A DNA stretch of 64,000 nt from Trichobilharzia regenti. Taxonomy: Eukaryota > Platyhelminthes > Trematoda > Strigeidida > Schistosomatidae. Location: assembly GCA_944472135.2 (NCBI GenBank), contig OX235262.1:65782887-65846886 (forward strand). Direction: 5' to 3'. The stretch's first letter is position 1; each line of letters starts with the position of its first letter. The notes beneath the pieces are model-generated. The model did no database searches. It was not told the DNA's origin and saw only the letters and a list, made by a program, of their open reading frames with translations. Below, in pieces: positions 36,758 through 51,700 of this stretch. Both the position numbers and the translations under genes were made by a program.

Positions 36758-39700
36758 CCTATAAAAGCTACTTAAAGTGCTTATACAGTATATTCTCTTG
36801 ATCACTTTTGTAATAGTAAGATTTGAAATATAGAATGTGAATATCTTTTATTTTGAAGCTTCTCTTCAGCTGCAGATAGAATAAAATATTTATATAGCAT
36901 TGTGAAATGTTACCGAAGAATCTCTTCTAGTTTAGAATGAGCCACACCTATTATGTGAGGGCTAGGGTTACTATCTATCTGCCTCAACCTCATTAGGTAA
37001 AGCAGGGTTCGAACCACTGACCTACTAGTTAGAGGCTAAACGGTTAAACCAATGAGTCATAGCTCCTAGAAGTGGTTGTGTCGTTCCTCACTCAACCTTG
37101 CCTTTATTTCGGTCTTACTATCGGTCATATAAGGGTTCAGAGAGTGTGGGCTGGGAATTGGTTGGGTTTGGATTGCTTGATGATTATAGGTTCAACAATA
37201 TCATACAGCTTGGCAAATAGCTTCTTTGGCTTGTAAACTTATAGTCTGTAACTTCTGAGCAGATTGCTACACAATGGTTATTCAGACATTGAAATAATTT
37301 CAATCTGTGACATAACATCTTTGAATAACAATCATTTACGATGTGTTTGCGTAATTTGTTAGAGGCGGAGAGTAACACTGTTTGAAAACAGTGCGACACA
37401 AATTGTAACCATCTTATTACGTGAGCCGTATAACTTGATTACGTAGCGCTTATCCTGTTTCTGAACAATTTATTCTACGGTAATCGTAGCGCGAATTGGG
37501 TTTTCTGAATTTTTTGTGTATGAAATATCTGTTTTTCCTGATGACCTTAGTTATGATTGGTTATCTGAAGAGATTGGATACATCTGTATTGATACTGATA
37601 GTCTGGTTGACCCAGTAATATTGACCTTTTTCCCGTGTAATGTATTATTGATTATTTATACATTGATGAATTTGATCTATTTCAACATGCCTGTTCATTG
37701 GGAATGGATCTAAGCACCGGTTTTTTAAGAATTCTCTAGCATTCTTCATGTTTTCTCTGTTTAAAATCCGTATGTTTTCTCAACCGGTTCGATGTTTGTT
37801 CACGTGCATCGATATGGGGAGGGAAGAATATATCTCGTGTCTTTTGACTGCTGATTTGTGTTTATGAATGCAAGGATGAAGGTTAACGTATTCATAGTGT
37901 TTTCCTCAGTTGATGCGTTCTAGCTACTGTTACTATTGAGTCATATTGAGGTTGTGTAGAGTGCTAGTTAAGGAAGGGAAGTCAATCGATGAGGTTGTGA
38001 AATTGCATTGATTCAGATGACTAGAGTATGTGTTGTCCTTACCGGGCCACCGCTTTCTGCGACTAGCACTGTTAGTTTAATTAACGCTAGGTTGGAAGAG
38101 AGTCAGGTGGAGTCAGTCCATTAAGTCTCCGACTTTTGGTTTGAGCCAGCCATAAAAGCGGAAGTCGTCGACTAATGTCTTGAAACGATTAGTGTTATGG
38201 TTCAAAATCTTCCTCAATAACTGAGATGCATTCACTCTTTGGAATCCTCCAGGTCCAATAATAAATGCTCCTTTTTCCATCTGACTATTCTTTCTCCTGT
38301 ACATTTCTACTCATTATAGTTTCTCGGAATATCTTTTCTCTACCTTTGTCTGCATTACATGAAGTGTAGCAACTTGGACTGGTGCACTTTCATGCAAAGT
38401 TCTACATTAAAACTAAGTCAATCGATATTATACAGACCTAATGTTTCTAAAGTATTACATCTATCTTTGGTGTGTCGGTGGCATAGTGGTTAGGACGCTC
38501 GCCGATCGTGCATATGGTCCGGGGTTCGATCCCCGGCCGACGTACTCCTTTGCCTCTCTAAGCGAGAAATAATGCTAGTAAAAAGGAAAGGTTGGGCATG
38601 AGGCTTGCAACCCCATCCTGTAAAATAAACACTGCTACAGAAGCTTCAAGCCAATAGCTTGAAGCCCTATGTTCCACTGGGGAACGTGAAGGGAAAAAAA
38701 CAACATCTATCTTTATTGTGCAGGGCTGTTTGTATCTCCTATCCCCACTTATGATCTTGGAATCCTATTGGTTATTGACTGTTTTAAATTATCAATGTAG
38801 TTAGTGTCTCTTAAAGGCCATTAAGAACTCTAGGAACTAAAGGATACACTAATAATAATAATAATAGCTTGATTCCACATCGTATTTTTTGGTACAGCAT
38901 GTGATATCGGTAGCCCAAATTTTGCAGGCCGACCATAGGTATCAGATGTGCGTCGGCAGGGGGTCGAACCCCAGACCATGTGAATGGTCGGCGAGATTCC
39001 CAACCACTGTGCCACCGACTCAATTGCTGTTGATTCGAGACAGTAAAAGCTCTCTACGTTAACGATCTGTCTACTTGTGTTTCGGATTCGTTAGTATCAT
39101 GTATTTATTGTTACTAAAACTGATCAAAACAGTAGGCTCGCAAATCGACACTAGTTAGGAAGTGTTCGTTATCGCAATCATTATCATATCAAGTGTATTA
39201 ACAATCATACCATTCAGTTAATCGGAATCTTTTGATCTATATAGCCTGTGTTGAGTAAATTGTTCGTATTGACTTTTAGACGTGAGATTATCTATCATCA
39301 ATAGCATTATTAGGATTATTCGGTAAAACCTTTGTATAGTGGCTTCTTTTTTCTTTCCGAAGATTCGATTTTTTCTTTATTCTTTTTGAAATATATTTCA
39401 TAAATCATGTGTTGTTTAAATAATACTTATATAGATTTAAAAGTTGTGAATTTCAAATTTTCTAGTAGTTGATATATATATATATATGTTTATTCAGTAA
39501 AATACTTTTCCTAAACTTTAAAATTAAATTTTAACTGTGATAACGCATTCATTTGTCTTGAAATCATGCCATGAAAAAAATCATGACATATACAACATAT
39601 ATATGTATATGTTTAATAAAAATTTAAAAAATGAACATTATTTATATACCAACTAGTTGAAATATTTTACAAATTTCAAATTCTGTGAAATTAATAAATA

Positions 39701-42700
39701 AATAATTATGTGCGCGCGTGTTATAATTCACATTGTTGTAATTATCATTCAATGTCCAATGCTGGTCCGTTTAAATTGTCTCCTTATCCAATGTTCTTTA
39801 GTTAGTTTGGCTGTTTGTGTATCAGATTTTCAGATAACAAAAAAATATTTGTTGTTTGTTATTGTTAGTTGCATTCTTAGTCACATGGTTTCCCTCTCTC
39901 TCTCTCTCTCGCGCGCGCGCGTGCGTGCGCATAAATCAGCAATAACTTCACCTGTTTCCCTCGGTTTTGTTTACTACACTATCACGATGGGTCAATGAGA
40001 GCGATATTTAAGTATAGCCTCTAAAATACACCAGTTTAAATGATTACCATCGCAGAATTAATAAAATCGAAACATTTCTGATGCAATCGGCCACATATAC
40101 TAACATGAAACAATGAAGATTCGATTCAATCGACAGTTTGCAATGTATACAGTTCGAGGAGGTGGAATTTCACCATTAGCTACCTTTGGAAACCAAATTA
40201 TTCAAATCACTGTATATATGATCTGCTTGACACCATAAATAGTAATCAAGAAAATCAAGCATATTTGCATGAGACTATATACTACTGATTAATCGGGATT
40301 AATAGTTTTATACCACTCATATATCGACCAGTAGTGCTTGCTAGCCAGATAGTGGTGATCTAAACACCGAATGGCTGTTTTGCTCGTTTGGGGCCGAGCT
40401 CATCAGTGATATACCCGGTTTGATTTAATTCAGAAAGCCAAATTAGTTCAAATCACCTGATATCTGGTCAGCTACTTGGGCGAACTGGTGATAGCGTAAA
40501 TTAGATTTGCAATGTACGCAGCTCGAAGGGTGAAAGTATGTATGCAGTTATAAGTGTTTAACTCAGAAACCTGTTGTCTAGTTAGGATCATCGGACAACA
40601 TTTATTATCACAAGCTAACATGACTTGTTTACTGGAACTGGTGAATTTAAGGGTAGACTTCAATACTACTCGTTATTGGTTCTCGTTGTTTTAACTGTTC
40701 GATCCTATACGTCTCACTGTGCTGAAAGAAACAGTCGAAATGAATAACTGATGCAGCATTTATTATATATGATATTAGTGATTAATTTAACTCTTGGTAT
40801 TTCGTGTATTCGAACAGTTGAAAATTCGACTGATTATATACACACTGATGGGGGATGGATTGGACACACGTACTCACGAGACTGTTGACTGACACCACTT
40901 GTCACGTCGTAAAGTGGAACGCGAATGGTAAGCGACGAGTTAGGCGTGTGTGTGAAGGTGACATGAGTAAGAACTTGTGAGAAAGAGATGAAAGCTTATG
41001 GAGCCAGCTAGAAGCGACTACAGATAACAAAGCGAAATGGGGATGACTTTCTGAAGCCTTATGTTCTACTTGAAACCCCAAAAAATAAAAAATATATAGA
41101 CTGGTTTTCATAGAATTTTTCATTAAACTGTTGACTTTGGTCTCCTCCCAGTGTTCTGTTCTGTGTAAGACGAACTTTTTTTAATTCAATAATTAGTTTT
41201 TTGTTACTTGTAATTCAGCTCTCCACTCTCAATGTGTAATCAGGTGACTCTTATTCCGATGATTAGATCCACACTTTATTTTGCCGAGCTAAGTAGGACT
41301 ACTAAATAATGTTGATGTGAATACTCTCTCTACCTTCTCGTATTAGTCAGTAGTATGTACCATCACTGTTATATTTTGATTGGTTTCATTATCGCCGTAT
41401 ATTGTATCCTACAGATCAAGTTAGGATCATTTCATTACAGTCATTCTGCAATATTAACCTTAAGGAAAAGTATCATGAAGTCATCATTCCTAAATAATTG
41501 CTTAAATCTTAATGTGGCGAGTGCTACTGATAATAAGATTTGCCAGTAGTAAATAGAGGGATGTTCATTGGCTTAAAACATCAAATAACAGGGAAAGAAA
41601 TTTGGTTTCGGAGAAGGCAAATGATACAGCGTTGTCGAGACACATGGGAGACGTGAAAGGAACACAAAGATACACAATATGGAGGCCAGTAGTACCGCAA
41701 CACGATCTGTGCAAATTGTGCGTCGAAGATAAGGCGTACATAATTTGGCTATATAGAGATACCAATTTCCAAAAAAAGAACATTCCTTGCAGGTCTTTCG
41801 TCTTCTACCGTTTCACTAAGACCAAAATATTTTACCATGTTAAACTCTTCTTACTGGTTTTTTATAGAACCAAAGAATAATTCGATCTTGCTAACACTTG
41901 CTTAAGCGATTTCACAATCACGAGATATGTCAAAGAATAATGGTGGCATATATTCATATGACTGTTTTAATTTTCTTCTGTTCTGTTTTCTCATTGTGAC
42001 CCAATAAGGTCAGAAAGATCAATATAGTATGGGATTACTCCGTTTAGTTAATACTACCTATTTATTACTATTATCATTATTAAGTGCATTATAAAAAGTT
42101 TCATGTGAATTGCTTTTATATACTTATCTCTAATTCAATTAATTTTATTCAATGAATGAGTTTGAATTTTGACAGTTTGTAAGAGTACAAAGGTTTTTAT
42201 TGCTTTTCAAAAAGAGCAGGTGGTTATAAAATTTGCATTTGTGATTTAGAGGTAGAATACTCGCTGAACATGCTTGCCTCACATGGTCCGAGATTCGACC
42301 TCCGTCTGACTCCCTATTAAACACCGCGCTTAGTCGCTAGTAAACGCGCAAAAAGTGAAGGTTGGAGACATGAGACTAGCAAACTACCCATCCTGTACAA
42401 AAATAAACACTGTTACTACTGAAAATTCAAAGCTAAACAAAGCAAAGGAATGAAAAAAGGTTACAATGATTGCTCAACGTTTTTCACAATGTAACTCAAT
42501 AGATAGATATATCTCAGTTGACTTTCAACCAATAAGCTTACTAATGCAAACTTCGCCTTATCTATTATTGATTTAAGCCGGTGACTAGATGTGTATATAT
42601 GTTTCATGTTCAGACTAGCCTAGTTTTAGTCTGTCAGACTATCTATTCATGAAATTGAATTACTTAAATCAGTAGTTTACAAGATAAGTAACTATGATAA

Positions 42701-45700
42701 TTTTGTCAAATTTGGAATAAGAAGTAGTAATCTTTGTAGTGGTAGAACATAATGTCTAATAGTCTTCAGAATAGTGTAGATATGTTCACTCCTTGTTTGT
42801 CTTGAAAATTCTCATCATCTTCAATACTTGACATTAAGTTATCGTCTCTTTCATAGACATGTTTTCATCAATGGTTACTTCACCACACCTTTGTTCTGTT
42901 CTAGCATTACTTGTTTGTATGTATTTGTGTGTGTTTATATGAAGTATTGATTTGTTGTTGTTGTAGTACTGTTCATCCTTTTAATTTCCCAGTGAAACAT
43001 AAGCCTCCAGAGGCACATCTCCGATTGCATTCCGTCCTGTCAGAGTTTTCATAATGTAATATAATGTCCTTCTGTGAAAAATTTTACGTTAATTCGTGCA
43101 TTAGTCAGTTGTAAACGAAATACAATGAGTCAACTGTTTATCTCTTACTTCTTACTTTGTGGCTTTCTAACTCCTCACTACTAGTTTATTCGAAGTAAGG
43201 ACAGTATAGTGATGTAGAACTCTTTAGCAGTGCGTTGACGATTACGACGCCAACCCGTTGAGCCTTCAGTGACCCATGAATTCTTCTTTCTGTCAATTCA
43301 CAATAGAGTTCTACCTTCAACCAATGCAATCGCCAAGCGTCTGCTTTGTCCTGACCACTACATTGTGGATTCCATCAGTCATAACTTATCAATAAAACTT
43401 CAGGACATTCATTCAGTAGCTTTCAATAGGCTGGAGTTTGATATTCGAATTTTGTGTCTTGTAGGGATTTTGATTAATTCCAATGTAGATTTCGTGGGAA
43501 TCCCTAAAAGTCCTTGGTTCGATACCTGTGAATGCTCACTTCTGAAGAGTTTCAAACAAGATAGAGTTCGCTGTCCAGTGCAGTGTTTTTCTTTTTTTTT
43601 TTTTGGTTTTCAATAATTCTCTAATCAAAGTCACTTCTTGACGAAATCTACACTCAATTTAATCAAAATTTTTTACAAAACCTAAAATCTTGAGTATACT
43701 AATAGTTGAAGTGTAGATATTTTAGGCAGTTTTATTGATTTCGTGTCAATTCCAATCAAAAATTATTCTAAACTGAGTTTTGATAAGAAAAAACAACACC
43801 CCTACGTAATGGTGGAGGAGGTACATAATGTCTTTAATCTTGTATTTCGAAGACCGAAAATACCAGTTATGAGTCATGATAAGAAAATAAAAGACAATCA
43901 TGATTCATCAAAGCAAATTTTCTCTAGCCTAAAAATCACCATTTTCAATGTCTACAAACAAAAAATCGTGGGTATATGTGGTGACTAAGAGGTATAACAG
44001 TCTTTTGTATTAATTTATCACTCTCCATGGGAGGGGAGAGTGCTAGAATGACAGAATGTATAACAGTTTCTGACTGTTACCATAACAGTTGGGGTAGAAT
44101 TTCGATTTTTGAAAATTTTAAGTGTGATCCCGTTGGTTTTTTCCCCTTAGACTGTCTAGTTATCTCCGCCAACTCCGTTTCCTTAATAGACTTCTTTATA
44201 TTGAATATCGATCTCCCCTCTACCTCTGATTGCTAAAACTTTTCATCATCAATAGTCATCTATTGATTTTGTAATAATCCTTATCTCAAAGTCGGTTAGA
44301 CTGAAGGATTTTTTTGTCAAATAATTCTCTTCAGGTTTTCATAGTTGTATAATAGGCAGGTACGTGACGAATGCATTTAAGTGTAGAATATAATTGTGTA
44401 CTTAAAATTAGATTCGTTTAAAGTTGTAGAGAGACACACACATGGAGTGAACTTTTTTTCGATTCCTTCACGTTCCCAGTGGAACACAGGGCTTCAAGCT
44501 TCGGTAGCAGTGGTGATTATTTTTATAGGATGGGGTTGCTAGCCTCACCTGGCCCAATCTTTCCCCCTTTACAAGCTTTTTTTTGCTGGCTTAGATAGGT
44601 AAACGAGCGCGTCGGCCGGGGAGTGAACCTCCGACGATGTGCATGGTCGGCGAGCATCCTAACCGTTGTGCCACCTACGCACATGGAGTGAGCTGAATGT
44701 AATTAAAAATAGTATGAAGTGGATAGTGATATTTACTAATTTTTATTTATAATAAATTGATACAATGTTGGAAAAGAAGGTTAGTAAGTTAGTTCAAGGT
44801 TGTAGAATGGGCAGTATGCATTGAACAGCAAACAGTGGTAAGTTAGCTATCGACTCCTTTTACACGAGACATGACTCGCGATCCACAAGCCCAGCGTATG
44901 AAATGATCCCTTCTGAATTAGAATTTGAGCGGTGACACCAAGACTCACTGGAGATGCAGGTACATCCAGTTGATGAGTCACAACTAAGAGGAAGTGTTAT
45001 ACTTGGATTCCACCATCAGTCTAGTAACGTGATGTTTTACTCTTAAAGCAGCGTCCAAGCATTCGTACTAGGTAGTGACATATGAACAGATACTGAGCAT
45101 TCCAGCTTGATGTAACCAATCAGTCAGCAGCGAAATTGATGAATAATTTATCGTCAAATAATCAATAAATGAAATTAATGCAGTATAGCCATATAAAGGG
45201 GATAGAAATAACTTGTTACTATCTCTCTGCATGCATGTATGTATAGGGAATTTGACAAAATACATCAGGGTTACTAGAATAAAAAATCGAAGTGATCTAA
45301 AAATAAGACTCAAATTGTGTTTAATGAAATTAAGGTAAGAGAGCAAGAGAAATATATAAAAGAATGGATAGCTATTTATCCAGGGATGGCCAAAGGACGA
45401 ACAGCTTCTGATTTTAAATCGGTAATCATATCCCACTTTGATTGGACGCTAGTTAGTACTTAATGTCGTGCGTCTTCCGTTTTACCGCAGACTGAATTCT
45501 ATCAGTCTAGTTTGCAATGTGTCTACCATACTAGGTGGCTCACTATCACAGTGTATCCTGAATTGTTAATATTATTACGTTCCAGTCCGGATCCTGCAAG
45601 TCTGCACCAAACGAAAGATTAGATACATAACACTAATTACTACTTAGTCTTTAACCAAAGTATCCATTACAGTCGTGCAAGAGGTTAATGGCGAGTCCGT

Positions 45701-48700
45701 ATATTTCAGCCGTAAGGTCGTCTCTGACTGAATCACTGGCTTCTGACCCGTATTCGAATCTCAGAACGGGCACATGAGTTCTTTCAAGATTACAGATATG
45801 CTCTGCTGTGGTTGGGGATTGCACGAAACCCAAGTGCAAGGCTTTCTACCATTTGTCTGCAACCATCTAACAGTTACATTCCCTACGTCAAATTTCATTC
45901 ACTGTATACCTGACTATTTCTGTAGCGTTAACATATATTGCATAACTGTAACCATGTATAGACAATTTATTCGAAATAAAGTCCTTTGTTCAAATCAGCT
46001 GTAATTTTTAAACAATAATGAAATGATACCAAATAAAACTATGCTAAGAGTTAGATTATATCTAAAATTGTATACCTGTGTTTAACAAATTGTCATTAAT
46101 AATCGGTTTGTTACCTTGGTCGAAATTTGTTTACCTAATAACCTACCTACCTAGCACGTTGTTTATTCAGTCATTCGTATATTTTTTTTCTCTCAACACT
46201 AGTTTCGAAAGTCACATTCTACACTTTCACGTGTATATACGTTTACGTACACACACACTCACACGCACACGAAAACACTCATACACACGTTCACACCTTG
46301 TTTTCTTTGACTTTCTGACCAATTTTTTGAAGTATGCAATTACTAGTATTGATTTCAGTCAACTACTGTTTGAAAGTTTTATCCAGTGCAATTGTGAATG
46401 AACAGCGTTTTATGTTTGAATTTAGTTCATCTAGCTGACACCAACCAAATGAAACCATTGGAAACTAAGGGGTGCTGAACAACCTTTTCGGCACAGCTGT
46501 TAGGACTCTCGCCGACCATTCACATGGTCCGGGGTTCGATCCCCTGCCGACGCACACCTGATATCTATGGTCGGCCTGCAAAATTTGGGCTACCGATATC
46601 AAATGCTGAAAATTCCATACTTGAATCGAAAATACGGCGTGGGATCAAGCTATAATCAAAAAATAAAAAGTAAAATAAATTAGCATCCACTCCTTGTGAA
46701 TTATGATTTCCAACGAAACTATATTGTTCTTTGTTACATACCTCTGTTTACTGTCTCTAGTATGCATTTCTTCTACTTTCTTCTCTTCTCTTGCTTTGTG
46801 TGCTGCATGGAGTGTGGCGGCTTGAACTTCCGCACATATGTGCAAAGTTCTATGTCGAAAACAAACCAAAAAAAAACAAAACAAAACATACCCATTACCA
46901 CCCCACTAGGGATGGAAATTAATTCAGGGTGAAATGTACGTTCTGATCTTCATAGGTCAGTTAACACCTAATAAAGTAACATAAAGCTATTAAAACAAAC
47001 TAGAGAAAGTCCACTTTTCAACAAATATAATCAGTTTTGCTGACTAAATGTTCGATAGATGGTCTAACTCTCAGGTTAGATCAAATCATGTTTTGTTCTT
47101 CAAAGATTTGGAAGGTTTTAATTGATTTCATGGTAGATTTCACTACGTACAGAGACCATCTAAAAAAACTAGTAGAAACCAAGGAGCAGTAGACAGTTGT
47201 TTCGTGATATATTGCTCCACCGTTAATCATATCATCGAACTGTGTATCTATCCTCACACCCGACTTTAGTTGTAGTCATGAGTGTTTATTACTGAGGAGT
47301 TCCAAACAAGGGCAAACTAGGTGTTCTGTACAACTTGTTTTATAATGGTCGTGAATTGGCAGAATTTAGAATTCATGGGCCATCGGATCGGGTCCCAGTG
47401 GCTTAATGGTATACGAGCTCGCCTTGTAACCAGAACGTCCTGAATTCGACCCCTGGCGGTGGGTGCGCGCTGTGAAGAGTCCCAAACTAGGGCGAAACAC
47501 CTGTCCACTACTCTCCGGTTTTTCAATGTTTCTCTAACCAATGTCAGCTCACGATGAAATCCTGTAACCAACCAAAACCCTACAAACTAACACTTAAATC
47601 CCTTTAAGTGTGTTAATCAATTTTTGTGTCCACATGTCTCCTGAAGATTTGACTTCGTTCACACTTTACTTATTCTACCACTTTTTTCCCATCTTAGATG
47701 TTTTATTTGGTATATTTCTTGTTTGAAGACTTTTTTTTTTCAAAACTGCAGTTAATGTATTTATATTTATGTATGTTCATTGTGGATTATCTTCTTTACC
47801 TACGCCTCATATTCTTTTCTGTTGCTTCGTTTTCTTTTAGCCTGAATCATCTAGTATGCTTTTATCCGAGAATGTAATCAGCAGTAATTCACAACCAATA
47901 CGTACTGGTTCATTATCATCAACAAATGGAGTGAATCCTATGAGCGTCGGTGGTTATGACGGTGTCGGTGGTCGTAGTATGATAAGTGGTTTAAGCGGCG
48001 TAGGAGTTGTTTGTGGTGGTGGTGGGGGTACCGCTTCGAAAGATGATACAAATCCTGATCCATCTAGTAATACTGGAGCATTTTCTTCATGGTCTGAAGG
48101 TGGGGATAATACATTGATGCGCATTTTTGAATGTCTTGGTGTATCTAGTAATCAGGTATTTAGTAGTAGTAGTGGTCAAAATCTTATCTCTACTGGTAAT
48201 AGTAATAACTTGCCCGGTGTTGGATCCTCGGGTTCCTCTGCTCTATCTGCATCAGGATTAGGTGTGTTGGACAAGTCAAAAGCTGGATCAAAAAGTCATA
48301 TCATCACATCGGATACATTTAGTCCCCCTCATGGTGGAACAAGTAGTAGTGGTGGTGGTGGTATGGCAGGAGTAGCAGGAGGTGTTGGTGGCGTTGGCAG
48401 CGGTGGATATGTTGGTTCATGTCGCTCAGATCTTACATTAAGCAATATATCAGCAAATAATTTAGCTCTTGCATTTGCTTATCTCTATCGTCGTCAAGAA
48501 TGTCAATTCAATATGTTAACTAATCAACAAGCACAAATATTTCAAGAAATTCGTGATGAATTAAGTGTTATGCGAAGTGAAACACTTAATATTCAATCTA
48601 CACTGAGTAATTTAACAACTGAATTAGAAGCTATTCGAGTAAGTTTTTAATGTTGTTTTAAAAATGTTCTCTTTTGTATTATGATAGGTATGTATGCCTT

Positions 48701-51700
48701 AATTTAAATTGCTGTTAAATGGATATTGATGTTGACTATGGAATAATCAAATGTAGAACTTAACATTTTCTCATTGACTTAAGTGGCTCGACTTTCCAGC
48801 CAGTAAGCGCCAAGTTCAATTCTCTTTCCATTTGGATAATCTGGTTTTATCATCAACTTTTACAGGATTAGTGTGTTGGAACTCTAGTTAATAATCAATC
48901 TATCCATTAGAGTCCTACAGGACGTCAATTATGAACGCCTATAGCTCAATATTAACGTCTACGACTGCATCACTGGCGAATTTGAATCTCTGAAGCGACA
49001 TTAGTTCGATAGGTTTCAGATATGCCTTGCTTGATGAGATTTAATGAATAAGAAACCTAGTTCTGGGGCATTTTGTCAATTGTTTCGAACCAATTAACAC
49101 CAATTATTGAGGCTATCTGTAGTAACCAACATCTCCAATTAACATCTTTGATATTTGAGTGTTGGTTTGTAGGGATTTGGTTGGTTACAGGATTTCATCA
49201 TGAGCTGACATCGGCTAGAGAACCAATGGGAAACCAACTAGGAGTACTGGACAACTGTTTCGTCCTAGTTTGGGTCTCTTCAGCAGTACGCACCTACCGC
49301 CACGGTTCGAACCCAAGACCTTCTGGTGACAACGCGAGCTCGTATACCATTAAGCCACTGGGACCCGATCCGATGGCCCATGAATTCTAACTTCTGCCAA
49401 TTCACGATAGAGCACGACCGCTAGCCAGTGTTTTCGGCAAGTATTTATCCTCACACCCGACCTGCTGCACCCAACTGGTCACGACTTCTCACTAGAACCT
49501 ACTTGAATAGGGCAAGCCGCTAGTGAGCATTTCATCTGTCATGAATTGGCAGGAGTTAGAATTCATGGGCCATTGGATCGGGCCCAGTGGCTTAATGGTA
49601 AACGAGCTCGCTAGCCTTTTAACCAGAAGGTCCTGGGTTCGAACCCTGGCGGTGGGTACGTACTGCTGAAGAGTCCCAAACTAGGGCGGGGGAAACAGCT
49701 GTCCAGTACTCCCAGATTTCCCAACGGTTCTCTAACTTATTTCACCTCATGATGAAATCTAGTGACATCTTTGAGTCCAAGAAAATTGATAGTGTCATCG
49801 GTGGATAAAATGAGACAATGCAACTGTTTAACACACTGAATATGATCGTCATCCGTCTAATTTAGGTAAATGTGAATATAAGGTGTCAGTCGATGTGTCC
49901 CAGCTTCAAAACTCTCTACATACCTCAGTCCTAACAGTTAGGTTGCTTCATAAACCCTCAATCATGTGATGCGACTCTTAACTTACTACACACACAAAAA
50001 AGATCTGCTCTAGATAACTGAGTTCTAACTGTCATTTAAACCTTAGTAATTAATTTTTATAACCCTAATCTATGTGTCTCAGTTCATTTAATGTGTTCCA
50101 AAAGCAAAATATCTATTTTGAATCATAGAATTTCTATTTTCCCATTTTCTAACAGCCTGTTAAGCGTATAATTACCTTTATCGTTTTAGAAAATTGCGAA
50201 AATTGCTTCAACACCTTCCATAGGATGACTCAATGGATAGATATATCTCAGTTGACTTTCTACCAATAAGCTTACTAATACAAACTTCACTTTATCTATT
50301 ATTGATTCAAGCCAGTCAATAGATGTGTATATATGTTTCTTGCGTTAGACTAGCCTAGTTTTAGTGTGTCAAACTATCTATTGCTAATGTCTGAATTACC
50401 TAAGTTGGTAGTTTACAAGATAAGTAGCTATGATAATTTTGTCAAATGTGAAATAAGAAGTAGTAATCTTTGTAGTAGTAGAACACAATGCCCAATAAAG
50501 TGTTTATCTACAAACACAAAAAACGCATATTTTCAAATCTTTTCACAATATATGAATATGTATGTTTGCAAGTATTGGTTGTTTGTAGGGATTTTGTTTG
50601 ATTGGTTGGAGGATTTCATAGTGAGCTGACATTTGGTTACAGAACCATTGGAAAACCAGCTGGGAGTACTGGACAGCTTTTTCCTCCGTCCTAATTTGGG
50701 ACTCTTCAAAAGCACGCACCCACCGGGGTTCGAATCCAGGGCCTTCTGGTGACAAGGCGAGCTCGTAGACCATTAGACCACTGGTTTTCCAATGGTTCTC
50801 CAACTGATGTCAACTCATGGTGAAATACTCCAACGAATATATATATCACAATTTGAATCATATTATGTCCACGTTTTTCACAAAACTAATCAGTTAGGCT
50901 GACCTTAGTTTTACTGTTATTATTATTATTCTACCCTACAAAGACCGAAAAGGTGTCAAATTGTGTATATATATATGTATACACATAGGCTTTTCATGAT
51001 TGTTGTAATACAAAATGAATGAAAATAAATGTATGCATATGCTTGTCGAAAATAATTTATTAATTTTTTGGACTTAATATTAAATATTATAGAGCGGGTT
51101 ATGTGTTATGTAAAATGTTTAATTGTTAGTCGAAAAATCGTGGGACGCTAGAAAAATAAGGTGACAACTATTTCATTTCGAATTAATCAATTATCTCCGC
51201 TAAACGCATCATTCAATCAAATTCATAACAGTTAGTTTAAGCCATGTTGGGAGATATAGACTTCCTGACTGGTTGGGGTCCTCACAATGGTGGAAACCAG
51301 TAGATGAAGACAATTGTTGGTGATATATATATATAGCTCAAATCGTTCTCAATGGCTAGTGCAGATGCATTCGCTGTTTGCGATTTATCACATTCAATAA
51401 AATTCTACTGTTCTTCTATATCACTACTGTTTCTGCCTGACACTTCTTTTTCCTCTCTTTTCTTGCTTTTATATGCTACACAGAGTGTAGCAGATCTGCA
51501 CATCTGTGCAAAGCTCTATCTTGAAACCAATGAGTCAGTCGGTGAGATTAACTAGTATCAATGATTTAAACACATGTTGGATATCAATTATCTGTTAGCT
51601 GAATTAATTTACTTTAAAATAGGTTTCATCCATACAACTGAAAGTCAGCCGTCTTTGACCAAAAATATCCTATTTCTCGTTTTGAGCAGTTTAATATGGT

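Larger units (their letters stand above)
36303..37944. other. Unassigned intronic DNA
   Basis: Holds the TA tract at 36706 and a tRNA-like remnant at 36985-37080. Nothing else recognised. Confidence 0.55.

Noticed and set aside
38469..38545. tRNA gene
   Set aside because: The head folds like a tRNA with a good T arm, but the anticodon loop is one base short, it continues into a SINE body and the locus has SINE target-site duplications.
43269..43616. ORF of 115 codons
   Set aside because: It runs through a minus SINE-B piece, U7 and a plus SINE-B piece, so it is a chance frame in repeats.
45068..45436. Minus-strand ORF of 122 codons
   Set aside because: Low-complexity hydrophobic and Phe/Leu-rich translation of AT-rich DNA; no domain, and no start or splice context.
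46203..46230. 28-bp candidate for the missing exon in the 28.5 kb intron
   Set aside because: It has the right length and phase between an AG and a GT, but the donor GTGTAT is weak, the peptide is unremarkable and such short fits are expected by chance.
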